From: Typha latifolia | Lineage: Eukaryota; Streptophyta; Magnoliopsida; Poales; Typhaceae | NCBI GenBank assembly: GCA_019914945.1 | Contig: CM034099.1 | Location: 17,882,704-17,946,703 of the forward strand | Length of the DNA: 64,000 nucleotides | Direction of reading: 5' to 3' | Shown here: in pieces, positions 62,665 through 64,000 of the stretch | How positions within the stretch are numbered: position 1 is the first letter of the stretch | How the letters are laid out: each line of letters begins with the position of its first letter | The notes under the pieces: generated by a model | Told to the model about the DNA's origin: nothing | Database searches by the model: none | The model's input: the letters and a program-made list of their open reading frames with translations, nothing else | Translations under genes and position numbers: made by a program

Positions 62665-64000
62665 GTACAGATTTTTTGCGAGCATTCATCCCATGCATGC
62701 ATATATTATGGATTTGTTAATCTGTACAGTAATGCAACTCATATTATTGGTGTTTTTTCTTTTCCACTCATACAAGATCTCAGATTAGATATCAATGAAT
62801 TATATTGTTGGGAAGTCTCTACTAACAATTGTTAGGTATAAATAAATTTTCTTACGCAAAATGCCAGGAGCTAGAAAGGACGCAGCTTTGAAATTTTCAT
62901 ATCAAACAAGCATTTCACTTTGCAGAAAAAATTTGCTGCAAAAGGAAGTTAGATTTTACATCAGGTTTAAAAGCATATAAGAAATAATATGGCCATAAAG
63001 GAAAATGTAAATGGAGAGACAGAAAGTTCACCAGAAATTGTCTATCATGTGCTCCTTTCACTGTGTATGGTATACTTTCAAATTTCAAATGAGTGAAATG
63101 ACTTCACAAATCCTTTGACCTGATAACCTGCTTGAGCTCTTCTTGCTTCTTGCTCTTCCTGTCTTTGCTTCTTGTCATTTTTTTTGAAGGATTATATATA
63201 TTAAATATTCAAGCTAAATCAAGTGTCAGAAGGTCCATCTGCAATCTAAAAAATAACTTGTATAGTATGGATATGTTCAAGCCAATGTTTAATTGGATCA
63301 GTTGTGAAAGTAAAGGATGCTTAGGTTTCGCACCTGACTTTTGAATAATTCTTTTTCTTTTTCACTCCATTTCTAGAGGATGGTTCATAATGAAAGTAGG
63401 GACATCTTTTTCACTTTTCTCTTTCTGCCCATGTAGATTTAAGAGTTCTTGGGCTTCTAAATTATTCTGTATATTGTGGATCAAAATCATCATGTACTAC
63501 CTTTGCATGTTATCTTTTGCGGTGTGCTTAATATCTCTTGTATGATCAAGGTATCAGATATGACATGTTTCTCCGTATTATATAATTAGTTAATCTGGAA
63601 GCTTAAAGTTGTTTGGTAATAATAGATATAATTCTTTAACATGCCCCCTCATGTGCGAGCTATATGCACTAAGCATTGATAGATAAATGGTAATAGAACA
63701 CCAAAATAGTTATATAAATAGGGATTAACCTGCTGAAAATTCTAGCTTTGCTATCATATCAAATAACCAATTAACTCAAATTTATCTGGTAATGGTCCAA
63801 CAATATATATTATTCCCAAATATTCTGGATTTTGATTAGTTCCTTTGTCATATACAACTGCACAAAATAGGTATTGTGTTTTTTTCTTCTTCAAAACGTT
63901 CTGTATATATTGCACAAGATATTGTGAAAAAAGACTACAGGATTCCTCATTTTACACTGTGACTGACTTAGTCAATTAGGTGTACTGAAGATGTATTTTG
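62665..64000 (+). other. Long TOPLESS-family intron reaching the window edge
   Basis: I found no exon of the second WD40 block in this stretch. It is AT-rich and contains no recognisable transposon protein. TOPLESS-family introns are usually shorter, so an insertion here is possible. Confidence 0.6.

Noticed and set aside
1..64000. tRNA, rRNA and conserved microRNA genes
   Set aside because: Read by eye for tRNA T-loop patterns and for well-known plant microRNA sequences (miR156, 159, 160, 166, 167, 171, 172, 319, 390, 396 and others); none was seen. A covariance-model search would be needed to exclude them.
1..64000. Biosynthetic or defence gene cluster
   Set aside because: The eleven genes belong to unrelated housekeeping, signalling and organelle functions with no co-orientation or shared pathway.

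Overview
This is nuclear genomic DNA from a flowering plant. Genes are split by GT-AG introns, spacers are long and AT-rich with many (TA)n, (GA)n and (CA)n microsatellites, and the proteins belong to land-plant families (PLATZ, TOPLESS, GOLVEN/RGF peptide, CRR6, CCB4). The style suggests a monocot outside the grasses, but that is a guess; the species cannot be fixed from this window. No prokaryotic, organellar or viral segment was seen.

Eleven gene models are supported, most with exon phases that close exactly. From left to right they are: a GOLVEN/RGF (CLEL) signalling-peptide precursor (4757-5888, +); CRR6, a chloroplast NDH-complex assembly factor (7599-10364, -); a PLATZ zinc-binding protein (11888-12747, -); a multi-pass membrane protein resembling tweety (17202-21355, +); a serine-rich protein (23305-23961, -); an NFD4-like major-facilitator protein (30753-33322, +); a small SAM-domain protein (35564-36154, -); a mitochondrial calcium uptake regulator, MICU (39040-45550, +); a NUB1-like UBL/UBA protein (46747-50926, +); CCB4, a cytochrome b6 haem-attachment factor (51305-55301, -); and a TOPLESS-family co-repressor that runs off the right edge (57696-62664 visible, +).

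The genes do not form a pathway cluster. CRR6 and CCB4 both serve thylakoid electron-transport complexes but lie 41 kb apart, and the rest is ordinary mixed plant gene content. The largest gene-poor stretches are 1-4600, 12850-16980, 24100-30700 and 36250-38900.

The most unusual signal is in the GOLVEN gene. The spliced form ends in the typical peptide DYSPAKRKPPIHN. If intron 3 is retained, the same reading frame continues 38 codons and stops right after a second GOLVEN-like motif, DYFGPRDHNPNHH. One gene may therefore encode two alternative secreted peptides chosen by splicing. Other notable items are three small LINE-like insertions with perfect target-site duplications, two copies of one MITE, a six-copy CCAAT tandem array upstream of CCB4, an I-box cluster next to the TOPLESS TATA box, and a GC-AG intron in CCB4.
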